The notes beneath the pieces were generated by a model that searched no databases, had not been told where the DNA came from, and saw only the letters and a program-made list of their open reading frames with translations. A DNA stretch of 64,000 nucleotides from Sinorhizobium chiapasense (GTDB lineage Bacteria > Pseudomonadota > Alphaproteobacteria > Rhizobiales > Rhizobiaceae): assembly GCF_036488675.1 (NCBI RefSeq), contig NZ_CP133152.1:124001-188000 (forward strand), given 5' to 3'. The position numbers and the translations under genes are program-made. Below, one piece after another: positions 31,911 through 42,989 of this stretch (the stretch's first letter is position 1; each line of letters opens with the position of its first letter).

Positions 31911-33983
31911 CTATTGCCACATGCCGCGCATGCGCGCGGCGACGTCAATCCGGATCTGCAGAGCGGTACGCTCGGCGCTCGTCGGGCTGGCCACGGGCCA
32001 GGTTGCCGTCTCGAAGAACTGCAGGAGCGTCGCGGGAATGAACCGCGTCCGGCTCGCATAGACATGGCGATCGCCCTGGGCGTGCTGGCCGGCGGTAAAG
32101 AAGCGCTGCGGGACCACCAGGGTCAGGCTGTCCTTGGCCCGCGTCATGCCGACGTAGAGCAGTCGACGTTCCTCTTCGAGATCATGGGTCGTCCCCGTTC
32201 CGAGGTCAGACGGAATGCAGCCGTCGACCACATTGAGCATGAAGACGGCGCGCCACTCCTGCCCTTTGGCCGAATGGATGGTCGACAGGATCAGATAGTC
32301 CTCGTCGAGCAGCGGCACACCCGCCTGGTCGCTGGTCGCATCCGGTGGATCGAGCGTCAGTTCCGTCAGGAAACGTTCGCGGCTCGGATAACCGGAAGCG
32401 ATCTGCTCAAGTTGCAGAAGATCGGCCTTCCGTGTCTCGCCGTCCTCGTGAATGCGATCGAGATGCGGCTCGTACCAGGTGCGCACCATGGCGAGTTCTG
32501 CGGGCCACCCGGACCTGCGGAGACCCTGCAGCAGTTCTACGAGACGCGCCCAATCGTCCCCGCTTTTGGGCGGGGAAGGGACCTCGCCGAGGGTCATCAG
32601 CGGCTCGGGGTCGGCCGCGATCGCGTCCAGGATCTTGCCGGCGGTTTGCGGCCCGATTCCGGGGAGCATCTGAAGCAGCCTAAATCCGGCGACGCGGTCA
32701 CGTGGGTTCTGTGCGAAACGCAGCACCGCGAGCATGTCCTTCACGTGGGCCGAGTCGAGGAACTTCAGGCCGCCGAACTTCACGAAGGGGATGTTGCGGC
32801 GGGTGAGTTCCACCTCGAGAGGACCGCTGTGGTTCGAGGTGCGAAACAGGACGGCCTGCTGCTTCAAGCGCATTCCGGTCTCACGGTTGGCGAGGACCTG
32901 CTCGACGATATAGTTCGCCTGATCGTTCTCATCCTTGACCGTCAGCAGCTTCGGACGCTCCGCCGACTGTCTGTCGGTCCAGAGATTCTTGGTGAACCGC
33001 TCGCGGGCCAGCTCGATGACGCCATTGGCGGCCGCGAGGATCGTTTGCGTCGAACGGTAGTTCTGATCGAGCGTGACGACGTCCGCGGGCGGGGAGAACT
33101 CCTTCGGAAAGTCGAGGATGTTGCGAACGGTCGCGGCCCGAAAGGAATAAATGGACTGTGCGTCGTCGCCGACGACCGTCAGGCCGCGCCCGCCGGGCTT
33201 CAGCGCCATCAGGACGGAAGACTGCAACCTGTTGGTGTCCTGGTATTCGTCGACAAGCACGTGGTCGAACCGGCCGCCGATGTCGGCGGCGAGTGTCGGG
33301 TCGGTCACCATCTGCGCCCAATAGAGAAGCAGGTCGTCGTAATCGAGAACGTTCTGCGCCTGCTTGGCTTCGACATATCCGGCGAACAGCGCCTTCAACT
33401 GGGTCTCCCAGCCAGAAACCCAGGGATACCAGTTCCGGAGCACGTCGTTCAGCGACGTCTGCGAATTCACCGCTCGCGAATAGATCGCCAGGCATGTGCC
33501 CTTCGTCGGAAACCTGCTTTCGGTCTTCGAGAAACCGAGCTCGTGCCGGACGAGGTTGATCAGGTCGGCGCTGTCCTCGCGGTCGTGGATGGTGAAATCG
33601 ACGTTCAGGCCGATCTGCTCGGCGTAGATCCTGAGCAGCCGCGCCCCGATGCCATGAAACGTGCCGGCCCAGGCAAGCGCGTCCGTCATCACGCCGGAAC
33701 CGGCACCGAGCACCTGGGCACAAATGCGCTCGACGCGGCGTGACATTTCAGCCGCGGCCCTGCGCGAAAAGGTCATGAGCAGGATGCGGCGGGGATCTGC
33801 TCCATTGACGATCAGGTGAGCGACCCGGTGAGCGAGCGTGTTGGTCTTCCCCGATCCCGCTCCGGCGATAATCAGCAAGGGTCCACCGACAATGTCGCGG
33901 TCCGGTCCGATACCGTGTTCCACGGCGCTGCGCTGCCTGTCGTTCAGTTTTTCAAGGTAAGCTGCGCTCATTCGCCCTGCCAT
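31911..33983 (-). CDS. UvrD/Rep-type ATP-dependent DNA helicase
   Basis: 690 residues, SF1A helicase. Motif I is AGAGSGKTNTLAHRVAHL, motif II VLVDEYQDTN, motif III VVGDDAQSIYSFR, motif IV TLDQNYRSTQTI; motif V is STIHSAKGQEW and motif VI RRLLYVGMTRAKD. It translocates 3'-5' on single-stranded DNA and probably acts in repair or replication restart. It is a little shorter than UvrD. It lies downstream of the LexA-type operon on the same strand but is separated by 335 bases of repeats, so co-transcription is uncertain. Confidence 0.93.
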   Translation of the reverse strand: MAGRMSAAYLEKLNDRQRSAVEHGIGPDRDIVGGPLLIIAGAGSGKTNTLAHRVAHLIVNGADPRRILLMTFSRRAAAEMSRRVERICAQVLGAGSGVMTDALAWAGTFHGIGARLLRIYAEQIGLNVDFTIHDREDSADLINLVRHELGFSKTESRFPTKGTCLAIYSRAVNSQTSLNDVLRNWYPWVSGWETQLKALFAGYVEAKQAQNVLDYDDLLLYWAQMVTDPTLAADIGGRFDHVLVDEYQDTNRLQSSVLMALKPGGRGLTVVGDDAQSIYSFRAATVRNILDFPKEFSPPADVVTLDQNYRSTQTILAAANGVIELARERFTKNLWTDRQSAERPKLLTVKDENDQANYIVEQVLANRETGMRLKQQAVLFRTSNHSGPLEVELTRRNIPFVKFGGLKFLDSAHVKDMLAVLRFAQNPRDRVAGFRLLQMLPGIGPQTAGKILDAIAADPEPLMTLGEVPSPPKSGDDWARLVELLQGLRRSGWPAELAMVRTWYEPHLDRIHEDGETRKADLLQLEQIASGYPSRERFLTELTLDPPDATSDQAGVPLLDEDYLILSTIHSAKGQEWRAVFMLNVVDGCIPSDLGTGTTHDLEEERRLLYVGMTRAKDSLTLVVPQRFFTAGQHAQGDRHVYASRTRFIPATLLQFFETATWPVASPTSAERTALQIRIDVAARMRGMWQ

Positions 33984-34318
33984 GTTCGTTCCGCATCCGG
34001 TTCAGCACCCGCGGCGTCGCGCGTCTCAGGCGCGAAAAGGATGCTGCAGCACTTTGAATGGCTGCATTTATTGTCCTTGAATCGGCTCCGATTTAAGGAA
34101 ACGTGCAGTGGGCGCGGTCAAGCTGAAAAACGACAACAGTGGCAAAAGCCCCCAGCAAATGAACATTTCTACAGCGCCCGCGCGGCTTTTATGACGCGCA
34201 AAGGCCGCTGTAACACCCTGAGTTGCGGCAAACGTGCGGCAGGCGATCGCCAAGCCGGTTTCCCCTCACCACATTGGGCGGGCAACGAAGATGTGTGCGC
34301 ACATTGCAATTCCCGACG
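33984..34318. repeat. Repeat-filled intergenic stretch
   Basis: No gene. It holds a repeat (about 34036-34112) with GCAGCACTTTGAAT and AATCGGCTCCGATTTAAGG, and a second fragment (about 34174-34222) with CGCAAAGGCCGCTGTAACAC. Both match modules elsewhere in the window. Confidence 0.7.
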
Positions 34319-34588
34319 TCAATCGCGCGGGAGCCTGCCGAGCAGCAGCTCATTTCCCTCGGCGTTTCCGCATTGCCGGCATTTCAGCATGCCTGCAATG
34401 GCCATCAAGGATGTGCTGCCACCGCGCGTTCTGGCAACCTGACGACGATCAATCGGCGCCTGATGCCGACATTTCCCGCACCTGGCAACGAGCACATACC
34501 ATTCGGGCAGCGTCTCCAGGGTCGAGGCGGATTCCGCGGTATCTCCGCGCGGTGCCAGGTCGATTCCCCGTCGATGCCTCATCGTCAT
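34319..34588 (-). CDS. Small zinc-ribbon-like protein
   Basis: 89 residues from the ATG at 34586-34588 (MTMRHRRGIDLAPRGDTAES). Four cysteines form two knuckles, LVARCGKCRHQAPID and LKCRQCGNAEGNELLL, as in zinc ribbons. The N-terminal half is basic. It starts eight bases after the 58-residue gene, so the two form an operon with a LexA-type promoter. The function is unknown. A role in DNA or RNA binding during the SOS response is suggested only by the promoter and the zinc motif. Confidence 0.8.
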   Translation of the reverse strand: MTMRHRRGIDLAPRGDTAESASTLETLPEWYVLVARCGKCRHQAPIDRRQVARTRGGSTSLMAIAGMLKCRQCGNAEGNELLLGRLPRD

Positions 34589-34596
34589 ACATGCGC

Positions 34597-34773
34597 TTAA
34601 CTGTCCAGATTGAGCGAAAGCTGCGCACCGCCGCGCTTCAGTTGAGGCAGGGGCGGAGTGAGTTGGATCCGCCCAAAGATCTGTCTGCGCCGTTCCTCTT
34701 CGCGCTCTCGCCGGACGCGAGAGGCGGCGACGGCGGCCATGGCGCGGTTTATGACTTCTTCGGCATGGGTCAT
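34597..34773 (-). CDS. Small basic protein, first gene of a LexA-boxed operon
   Basis: 58 residues, MTHAEEVINRAMAAVAASRV followed by a highly charged helix (RREREEERRRQIFGRI) and a tail LPQLKRGGAQLSLNLDS. A GGGGAG ribosome site lies eight bases before the ATG at 34771-34773. No known domain was recognised. The gene lies 16 bases downstream of an exact GTTC-N7-GTTC box. The C-terminal QLSLNLDS is vaguely like a clamp-binding Q-L-x-L-(F/L) peptide, which would suit a repair function, but this is conjecture. Confidence 0.72.
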   Translation of the reverse strand: MTHAEEVINRAMAAVAASRVRREREEERRRQIFGRIQLTPPLPQLKRGGAQLSLNLDS

Positions 34774-34789
34774 GGTAAACTCCCCGAAT

Positions 34790-34827
34790 GTTCATGTTAT
34801 GTTCTCATTCAAGCACAGTCTTGTCAA
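34790..34827 (-). promoter_or_regulatory. SOS-type promoter with LexA box
   Basis: On the minus strand: -35 TTGACA (34822-34827), a 17-base spacer, then GAACAT as -10 (34799-34804). The LexA recognition sequence of rhizobia and other alphaproteobacteria, GTTC-N7-GTTC, is present exactly (GTTC at 34790-34793 and 34801-34804), read as GAAC-N7-GAAC on this strand, and covers the -10. LexA bound here would block the promoter of the 58-residue gene. Confidence 0.8.
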
Positions 34828-34867
34828 CCTCCGCATAAATGTCTCGTGTGAGCGTTCCGCGATGGCG

Positions 34868-34989
34868 AGCCGGGCAGCTGGGAATGCCCATTCAGTGAGC
34901 TGTGGTTTGAAACCCTCAGCGGGTTTGATGGCCGCCCGGAGCGGCCCAACCACGAATCATGGTCCCGGCGAATTGCCGGGACCTTTTTT
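34868..34989 (+). ncRNA. Candidate structured RNA with serial hairpins and terminator
   Basis: Four consecutive stems are visible: GGGCA/TGCCC (34872-34889), AAACCC-TCAGC-GGGTTT (34910-34926), GGCCGC-CCGGA-GCGGCC (34930-34946) and the terminator GGTCCCGGC/GCCGGGACC with T6 (34961-34989). There is no ribosome site with an open frame, and katG is on the other strand. The 5' end and promoter are not resolved; a start between about 34830 and 34870 is likely. The family was not recognised. Confidence 0.5.
34961..34989 (+). terminator. Rho-independent terminator (plus strand)
   Basis: Perfect 9-bp stem GGTCCCGGC / GCCGGGACC with a GAATT loop followed by six T. The T-run lies only on the plus strand side, so it ends a plus-strand transcript rather than katG. 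Confidence 0.85.
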
Positions 34990-35033
34990 GTTTGCGTGCC
35001 GACCCCTACGCGGGACGGCGGATTCGGCCAGGA

Positions 35034-37232
<2,199 letters not shown>

Positions 37233-37496
37233 TTACACGAATTGTGCTGGTCCGGTTTCATGGCCAGCGCGGGTGCGCCGGACACATGGAATGTCCCTTT
37301 GCTCGAGGTTCTCTTGGGAAAGACCCTCCGAGCAAAACAGCCTTGAGTGCCAACGGTCAGTCAGGACATCGGTGACCCTCCCGCCGTCGGAATTCGAGGC
37401 GAGACGTTGGCTGTTCGCTTTGCAGCTTAAGCAATGTACCAAAAGGGTTTCATTAATTTAAGTTGGATTTCCTGATCGCTGCGATAAGGTGCGGTT

Positions 37497-38399
37497 ATGA
37501 TCAATTTCACACTCAAGCAGCTTCGCTATTTCGAGGCATTGGCACGATACGGCCATTTCGGGCGCGCGGCGGATGCTTGCGCGATCTCTCAGCCCGCATT
37601 GTCGGTGCAGATCAAGGAACTGGAGGAAGCGCTGGGCACGGAGCTGTTCGAAAGAGGCGCGCGTCAGGTGCGGCTCAGCAGCTTCGGAGAAGTGCTTGCC
37701 CTGCGCGTCCGCGACATCCTGCGTTCCGTCGATGAACTTGGAGACCTGGCGCGTGCCTCGCAGGACCGGCTGGCGGGACGGCTGCGGATCGGCGTCATCC
37801 CGACGGTCGCCCCCTACCTGCTGCCACAGATCATAGGTAATCTCACCCGCATGTATGACGGGCTCGATATCAACGTTCGCGAGACCGTGACGTCGAAGCT
37901 GGTTCAGGACCTTTTGGAGGGCCGGCTTGACACGGCCATCGTGGCGCTGCCGATTTCCGAACCGTCCTTGACCGAGGTTGCGCTGTTCGAGGAGAATTTC
38001 GTGCTGGTTCGGCCCGATGAGGACGAGGGAAGGCCGGTGCCCAGTCGCGAAACCTTGCGTGAAATGCGGCTGCTTCTGCTGGAAGAGGGGCATTGCTTTC
38101 GCGATCAGGCCCTGTCGTTCTGCAACATGCGTTCGGCGTTGCCGCGGGAATTGCTGGACGGTAGCTCTCTATCCACGCTGGTCCAAATGGTCGGCGCCGG
38201 CATCGGTGTCACTCTGATCCCGGAAATGGCCGTGCCGGTGGAAACGCGCTCGGCGTCCGTGTCTGTTGCTCGCTTCGAGAGCCCCCAGCCGTCGCGCACG
38301 ATCGGCATGATCTGGCGCAAGACAAGCCCCTTGGCCAAGCAACTCCGGCAGATTGCCGAGGTCGTTCGTCAGGCAGCACAAGCGCGCTGCGCAACCTGA
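37497..38399 (+). CDS. oxyR: LysR-type peroxide regulator OxyR
   Basis: 300 residues. The N-terminal winged HTH is LRYFEALARYGHFGRAADAC, then AISQPALSVQIKELE. The sensor domain has the two redox cysteines spaced as in E. coli C199/C208: EEGHCFRDQALSFCNMRS. A C-terminal GAGIGVTLIPEMAV is typical of the OxyR group. It senses peroxide by disulfide formation and probably activates the divergent katG. The shared upstream region holds no obvious perfect site, as expected for degenerate OxyR motifs. Confidence 0.94.
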   Translation: MINFTLKQLRYFEALARYGHFGRAADACAISQPALSVQIKELEEALGTELFERGARQVRLSSFGEVLALRVRDILRSVDELGDLARASQDRLAGRLRIGVIPTVAPYLLPQIIGNLTRMYDGLDINVRETVTSKLVQDLLEGRLDTAIVALPISEPSLTEVALFEENFVLVRPDEDEGRPVPSRETLREMRLLLLEEGHCFRDQALSFCNMRSALPRELLDGSSLSTLVQMVGAGIGVTLIPEMAVPVETRSASVSVARFESPQPSRTIGMIWRKTSPLAKQLRQIAEVVRQAAQARCAT

Positions 38400-38430
38400 C
38401 TTTTTCGCGTGCCAGAGAGCCGCGCGTTCA

Positions 38431-38467
38431 GTGAACGCGCAAAGGACGCTCTGGAACTTTGAATCTA
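38431..38467. repeat. Left half of a composite repeat split by the IS element
   Basis: CAGTGAACGCGCAAAGGACG then CTCTGGAACTTTGAATCTA. It matches the intact composite at 43237-43275 (GTGAACGCACAAAGGACGCT then CTAGCACTTTGATTCTA). The right half resumes at 40220. Confidence 0.8.
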
Positions 38468-38484
38468 GGGTCAGGACTCACTAA

Positions 38485-39239
38485 TCAGAGCCAGAAGATC
38501 ACCGCCGCTGCTATGCATATGCTTGAGAAAAAGGTGTGGGCGCAGCGGTCATATCGAGTGTGAATACGACGCCAGTCTTTGAGTTTTCCGAACATGTTTT
38601 CGATCTTGTGACGTTGCTTGTAGAACACAACATCATGCGGGATTGGGACCTTTCTGTTGGCCTTTGACGGAATGCAGGCGGTGATTCTGCGATCAGCCAG
38701 CGCATTTCGAAACCAATCGGCGTCGTATCCCTTGTCTGCAAGCATTGCTTTGGCCTTGGGCAAGGCTTTGAGCATAAGGGCGGCCCCTCTGAAATCGCTC
38801 ATCTGGCCTTCGCTTAGCAACATGATCAAAGGTCGGCCCTGGCCATCGCACACCGCGTGTAGTTTCGAATTCAAACCACCTTTGGTCCGCCCGATACGTC
38901 TAGGAACATCCCCTTTTTTAACAGGCTGGCTGCCGTCCGATGTGCTTTCAAATGGGTAGCATCGATCATCAATTGTTCCGGCTTGCCGCGTCTGGCTGCG
39001 AGTTCGGCTAAGATTCGACTGAACACACCAAGCCTGCTCCATCGGATGAAGCGATTATAAATCGTCTTGTGGGGACCATATTCTTTAGGCGCGTCGCGCC
39101 AGCGCAATCCGTTCCGAATAACGAAGACAATACCACTGATGATCCGGCGGTCGTCCACTCGCGGAATACCGTGCGACAATGGAAAGTATGGCTTAATGCG
39201 GCGCATCTGCGCCTCAGACAACAGCATCAAATCACTCAT
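38485..39239 (-). CDS. IS5-family transposase, two frames joined by programmed -1 shift
   Basis: The first frame starts at the ATG 39237-39239 (MSDLMLLSEAQMRRIKPYFP) and ends at 38871 (122 residues). The second, ending at 38485, carries AKAMLADKGYDADWFRNAL and the DDE-domain end KQRHKIENMFGKLKDWRRI. Catalytic residues are visible as IDATHLKAHRTA (D), ADKGYDA (D) and the E in KIENMFGKLK. The shift site is A6G at 38913-38919, where AAA AAG in the first frame slips -1, as in the IS427 group. The full product would be about 250 residues and looks intact. Confidence 0.88.
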
Positions 39240-39383
39240 GGCAGCGCCTCCTTGCGCAACCATTGAATCAATCCGTCGATGACGCCGCAAGTGGCAAATG
39301 CCACCGTCCCCTGTTGGCCCAAGCCAGGGATCGGGGTAAACTGGACACCGCATTTCGCTCCTCCTTTGGGGTGGTAGGTAGCG

Positions 39384-40043
39384 ATGCCCGTCTCGGCTTA
39401 CTTCAAGGCAGGTTTGTTTGTGGTCGCCGCGGCTGCCGCATTGTTCGCAGCGGCCGGCACGATCGCTGTCCCCGGCTTTTGGGCCTATCTCGCAATCTTC
39501 GCGATCGTCATGATCGTTTCGTTCGCGGCGCTCGATCCGGAGCTCCTGCGCGAACGCATGCGGCCGGGTGGCAAGAAGCCGCCGCTCTCGCTGAGGGTCT
39601 TCTCGCTCGTTCTGTTCATGCATTGGATCGTTGCCGGGCTTGACCGTGGCCGTTTCCATTGGAGCGACAACGTGCCCGATTGGCTTCAGGGCGTTTGCCT
39701 GTTCACGGTCGCGGCCGGCTACGCCCTTGCACTATGGGCTATGCGTGTGAACCGGTTTTTCTCCTCAGTCATTCGCATCCAGACCGACCGCGGCCAGCAC
39801 GTCGTCAGCACGGGGCCTTATGCCTTCGTCCGCCACCCTGGTTACACCGCTGGATTCCTGATCATAGGGGCGAGCGGACCCGCGCTCGGATCGTGGCTTG
39901 CGGCTGCGCTCGTTGTGCTCTTTAGCCTGCCGTTTCTGCTCTACCGCACCATCACGGAGGACCGAATTCTTCGCGCGGAGCTTGCGGGCTATTCGGATTA
40001 CGCCGCGCGGGTCCGATGGCGGCTTCTCCCGGGTATTTGGTGA
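39384..40043 (+). CDS. Isoprenylcysteine carboxyl methyltransferase family protein (IS passenger)
   Basis: 219 residues, five or so membrane helices. The ICMT/PEMT-like signature is QTDRGQHVVSTGPYAFVRHP followed by GYTAGFLIIG, with the C-terminal ITEDRILRAELAGYSDYAAR then RWRLLPGIW. Such bacterial proteins are integral-membrane S-adenosylmethionine methyltransferases of mostly unknown substrate. It lies inside the inverted repeats of the IS5-family element, on the opposite strand to the transposase, and so appears to be cargo. No other gene nearby suggests a pathway. Confidence 0.88.
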   Translation: MPVSAYFKAGLFVVAAAAALFAAAGTIAVPGFWAYLAIFAIVMIVSFAALDPELLRERMRPGGKKPPLSLRVFSLVLFMHWIVAGLDRGRFHWSDNVPDWLQGVCLFTVAAGYALALWAMRVNRFFSSVIRIQTDRGQHVVSTGPYAFVRHPGYTAGFLIIGASGPALGSWLAAALVVLFSLPFLLYRTITEDRILRAELAGYSDYAARVRWRLLPGIW

Positions 40044-40219
40044 GAGCCAAACCTCCTTAGGAAGCCTGCTTCGAAGGTCGTCGCGGCCTGCCAATGCAGC
40101 TAATTTTTGCCGTGGTCCCTTGGGCTCACGTTTTGGTTCCGATGTCTGCAATCGACGCGTGGCCTATTCCGAAAGCGATGGCTCTTGGCAGTTGATGCCA
40201 GATTAATAGGTCCTGACCC

Positions 40220-40270
40220 TAGAGCATCTTTTCTGCTTTCCGTGATTCGCCTGAAAGCAGGATGCTCTAG
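40220..40270. repeat. Right half of the composite repeat split by the IS element
   Basis: TAGAGCATCTTTTCTGCTTT, then CCTGAAAGCAGGATGCTCTA. It is a palindrome related to 21330-21380 and 43275-43326 and directly abuts the right IS end. Confidence 0.8.
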
Positions 40271-40310
40271 GTCGAATGCCCGGCCAGGGGTGGCGGCCGG
40301 GCACAAGAGA

Positions 40311-42527
40311 CTATGCGTTGAGCGATTTCGAGAACGGCATGATGCGGATCCGCTTGCCGAGCGCCTTGTAGGCGGCATTGGCAACGGCCGGGCCGATCGG
40401 CGGAACGCCCGGTTCGCCGATGCCGGAGGGAGGATTGGCCGAGGGCACGATGTGGACTTCGACTTTTGGCATGGCGTCGATCCTGAGCGGCGTATACATG
40501 TCGAAATTGCCCTGATCGACCTTGCCGTCCGTCAGCGTGATTTCCTCGCCCAGTATGGCGCCGAGCCCGAAGCCGATGCCGCCCTCCACCTGCGCGCGGA
40601 CCTGGTCCGGGTTGATCGCCAGGCCGCAATCAACCGCAGCGACCACGCGTTCGACCTTGATCTGGCCATTCCCGTCAGTCGAGACCTCGGCGATCTGTGC
40701 CACCACAGAGCCGAAGCTCTCTGCGAGGGCGACGCCTCGGAAGCGGCCTTCGGGCAACGGCTTCTGCCATTCCGCCTTTTCCGCCGCCAGCTTGAGCACG
40801 GTCGCGTGGCGCGACTGCGGCTCGAGCAGGGACAGACGGAACTCCACCGGGTCGCGTCCCGCCGCCTCGGCAACCTCGTCCAGGAAGGTTTCGGCCGCAA
40901 AGGCGGTGTGCGTCGAGCCGACCGAGCGCCACCACAGGACCGGGACGCCGACATCGGTGGTCGTGAGGCCGACCATCTGGTTCGGTATGGCATAGGGGAG
41001 GTTGTTCGCCCCTTCCACCGATGTCGGATCGACGCCGTTCTTGACCATTCCCTCGAATGCCGTCTTCGCCATGATGGACTGGCCGACGATGTGATTGTTC
41101 CAGGCGACCAGCTTTCCTTCCGCGTCGATGCCCGCCTTGAGTGTGTGCACATAGGCGGGGCGATAGCGGCCCGCGCGCATGTCGTCCTCCCGCGTCCACT
41201 GCACCTTTACGGGCGCGCGGAAGCCGATGGCTTTGGCCGCATGCACGGCCTCGACGACGACATCGCCGTCGAACACGGCCCGCCTGCCAAAGCTGCCGCC
41301 CGACTTCATGACGTTAAGGAGGACCTTCTCGGGAGCAATTCCGGCGATCTCCCCGGCAAGCTTCTGGTAGACGTCCGGGAACTGGTGCCCGCCCCAGACC
41401 TCGAGCGTGCCGTCCTCATTCATGCGCGCGACGGCGTTGAGCGGTTCCATGGCGGCGTGCGCCAGGTAGGGGAACTCGAAACTCGCTTCGATGACCTTCG
41501 CAGCCTGCGCAAAGGCGGCGTCGGCGTCGCCGTCCTTGCGGGCAACTGCAGCCGGCGCTTTCTTCGCGAGATCGCGGTACGTGGACATGAACTCCTTCGT
41601 GCCGCGCTTTTCCGCCACCGCGTCGTCCCATTCCACCTTGACGGCTTCGCGTCCCTTGATCGCCGCCCACATGTGTTCGCCGATCACGGCGATGCCGCGC
41701 GGGGTTTCGACGACGTCGACCACGCCCTTGACGGCGCGGGCGGCAGAGGCGTCGAAGGACTTCGCCTTCGCGCCGAAGAGGGGCGGGTGGATCATCACGG
41801 CCGTCAGCATGCCGGGCAGCTTGACGTCGATCGTATATTGCTCCGTCCCGTTCGCCTTGCGGGCGCTGTCGAAGCGCTTCAAGCCAGCATTTCCGATCAG
41901 CTTCCAGTCGCCAGGCTGCTTGAGCTTGACGTCGCCGGGCACCGGCACGGCCGCCGCCTTGGCGGCAAAGGCGCCGAAGCCGCTGCTCTTGCCGGAGGGA
42001 TGGGCAAGAATGCCGTTCTCGACGGTGATTTCCGCCGCATCGACGCCCCACTCGGAGGCCGCTGCAGCGACAAGCATCGCGCGGGCCGCGGCACCTGCCT
42101 TGCGATAGCGCTCCCAGGAGGACGCCATGGAGGTCGAGCCGCCGGTTGCCTGTATTGCGCCGCCGAAGGCGAGATTGCCGTAGGCCTTGATATTGCCGGC
42201 GGCTCCCTTCACCTCGATCGTCGACCAGTCGGCGTCGAGCTCTTCCGCTACCAGCGTGGCAATGCCGTTATAGGAGCCTTGCCCCATCTCGAACTGCGAC
42301 GAGAGTACGGTCACCTTTCCGTCCCCGTCGATTGTCAGATAGGGGGAAAAGGAGTGCGCGCCGTCTGCCGACGTCGTCTCGCTTGCCGCCGCTGGCGATG
42401 CACGCAGGAGGTGGAAGCCGACGGCGACACCGGTGCCGGCAGCGAGCGCGCCGATGAGGAACTGCCGCCGCGACGCGTGGACCCCTGCTGCGGGGAGGGT
42501 AACCGATTGCATCAGTCTCGGGATCAT
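40311..42527 (-). CDS. Molybdopterin-binding large subunit of an isoquinoline/aldehyde oxidoreductase
   Basis: 738 residues, xanthine dehydrogenase family, IorB-like. A Tat-type signal ([20 protein letters not shown], twin Arg) begins at about residue 20. The molybdenum-cofactor regions include [40 protein letters not shown] and a glycine-rich [20 protein letters not shown] near the C terminus, where the catalytic Glu is expected. It oxidises aldehydes or N-heterocycles by hydroxylation with water. It probably acts in the periplasm with the small subunit encoded just upstream; no cytochrome subunit is present. Confidence 0.92.
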   Translation of the reverse strand: MIPRLMQSVTLPAAGVHASRRQFLIGALAAGTGVAVGFHLLRASPAAASETTSADGAHSFSPYLTIDGDGKVTVLSSQFEMGQGSYNGIATLVAEELDADWSTIEVKGAAGNIKAYGNLAFGGAIQATGGSTSMASSWERYRKAGAAARAMLVAAAASEWGVDAAEITVENGILAHPSGKSSGFGAFAAKAAAVPVPGDVKLKQPGDWKLIGNAGLKRFDSARKANGTEQYTIDVKLPGMLTAVMIHPPLFGAKAKSFDASAARAVKGVVDVVETPRGIAVIGEHMWAAIKGREAVKVEWDDAVAEKRGTKEFMSTYRDLAKKAPAAVARKDGDADAAFAQAAKVIEASFEFPYLAHAAMEPLNAVARMNEDGTLEVWGGHQFPDVYQKLAGEIAGIAPEKVLLNVMKSGGSFGRRAVFDGDVVVEAVHAAKAIGFRAPVKVQWTREDDMRAGRYRPAYVHTLKAGIDAEGKLVAWNNHIVGQSIMAKTAFEGMVKNGVDPTSVEGANNLPYAIPNQMVGLTTTDVGVPVLWWRSVGSTHTAFAAETFLDEVAEAAGRDPVEFRLSLLEPQSRHATVLKLAAEKAEWQKPLPEGRFRGVALAESFGSVVAQIAEVSTDGNGQIKVERVVAAVDCGLAINPDQVRAQVEGGIGFGLGAILGEEITLTDGKVDQGNFDMYTPLRIDAMPKVEVHIVPSANPPSGIGEPGVPPIGPAVANAAYKALGKRIRIMPFSKSLNA

Positions 42528-42530
42528 GGC

Positions 42531-42989
42531 TCAGCCCTCCAGGCGCTTTGCGGCTTCATGGATGCCGGCACGAATTCGATGATAGGTGGCGCAACGACAG
42601 AGATTGCCCGCCATCGCAGCGTCGATGTCCTCGTCGCTGGGCTTCGGATTGCTGGTCAGAAGATCTGTCGCCGACATGATCTGTCCCGACTGACAGTAGC
42701 CGCACTGAGGGACGTCGAGATCGGCCCAGACGGCCTGGACCGCTTCCGCGACCTTGCCCTTGAGCCCTTCGATGGTGGTTATCTCGGCGCCTTCGATGTC
42801 GCCGATGGGCGTCTGGCAGGACCGGACCGGCGCACCGTCGACATAGACGGTGCAGGCACCGCATTGCGCCATGCCGCAGCCGAACTTCGTACCTGTCAGT
42901 CCCACAAGATCGCGGATCACCCAAAGAAGCGGCATATCCGCCTCGGCCTCGACCGAATGTTCGACGCCGTTGATCGTCACAATTGCCAT
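42531..42989 (-). CDS. (2Fe-2S)-binding small subunit of the molybdenum oxidoreductase
   Basis: 152 residues. The plant-type [2Fe-2S] ligands are [19 protein letters not shown] with a later Cys (PVRSC). The second [2Fe-2S] domain is [11 protein letters not shown] and [15 protein letters not shown]. It transfers electrons from the molybdenum centre of the large subunit, encoded three bases downstream. No signal peptide is present, so it probably rides through the Tat system with the large subunit. Confidence 0.93.
   Translation of the reverse strand: MAIVTINGVEHSVEAEADMPLLWVIRDLVGLTGTKFGCGMAQCGACTVYVDGAPVRSCQTPIGDIEGAEITTIEGLKGKVAEAVQAVWADLDVPQCGYCQSGQIMSATDLLTSNPKPSDEDIDAAMAGNLCRCATYHRIRAGIHEAAKRLEG

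Larger units (their letters stand above)
38468..40219. mobile_element. IS5-family element with passenger methyltransferase gene
   Basis: The ends are defined by imperfect terminal inverted repeats beginning GGGTCAGGAC (17 of 21 positions match) at 38468 and, inverted, at 40219. They are flanked by TA on both sides (38466-38467 and 40220-40221). The element is 1752 bp, about twice the usual IS5-family length, because beyond the two-frame transposase it holds a complete isoprenylcysteine-methyltransferase-like gene. No second inverted repeat was found between the two genes. The flanks, joined at the TA, rebuild an uninterrupted copy of the composite intergenic repeat seen at 43220-43326, which confirms the borders. 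Confidence 0.82.

Noticed and set aside
33984..34003. GTTC repeats just upstream of the UvrD-type gene, as a LexA box
   Set aside because: The spacing is 8 or 12 bases, not the 7 required, so SOS control of the helicase is not supported.
34068..34253. 61-codon minus-strand frame upstream of the helicase
   Set aside because: Most of it lies within repeat modules found elsewhere in the window, so it is not a gene.
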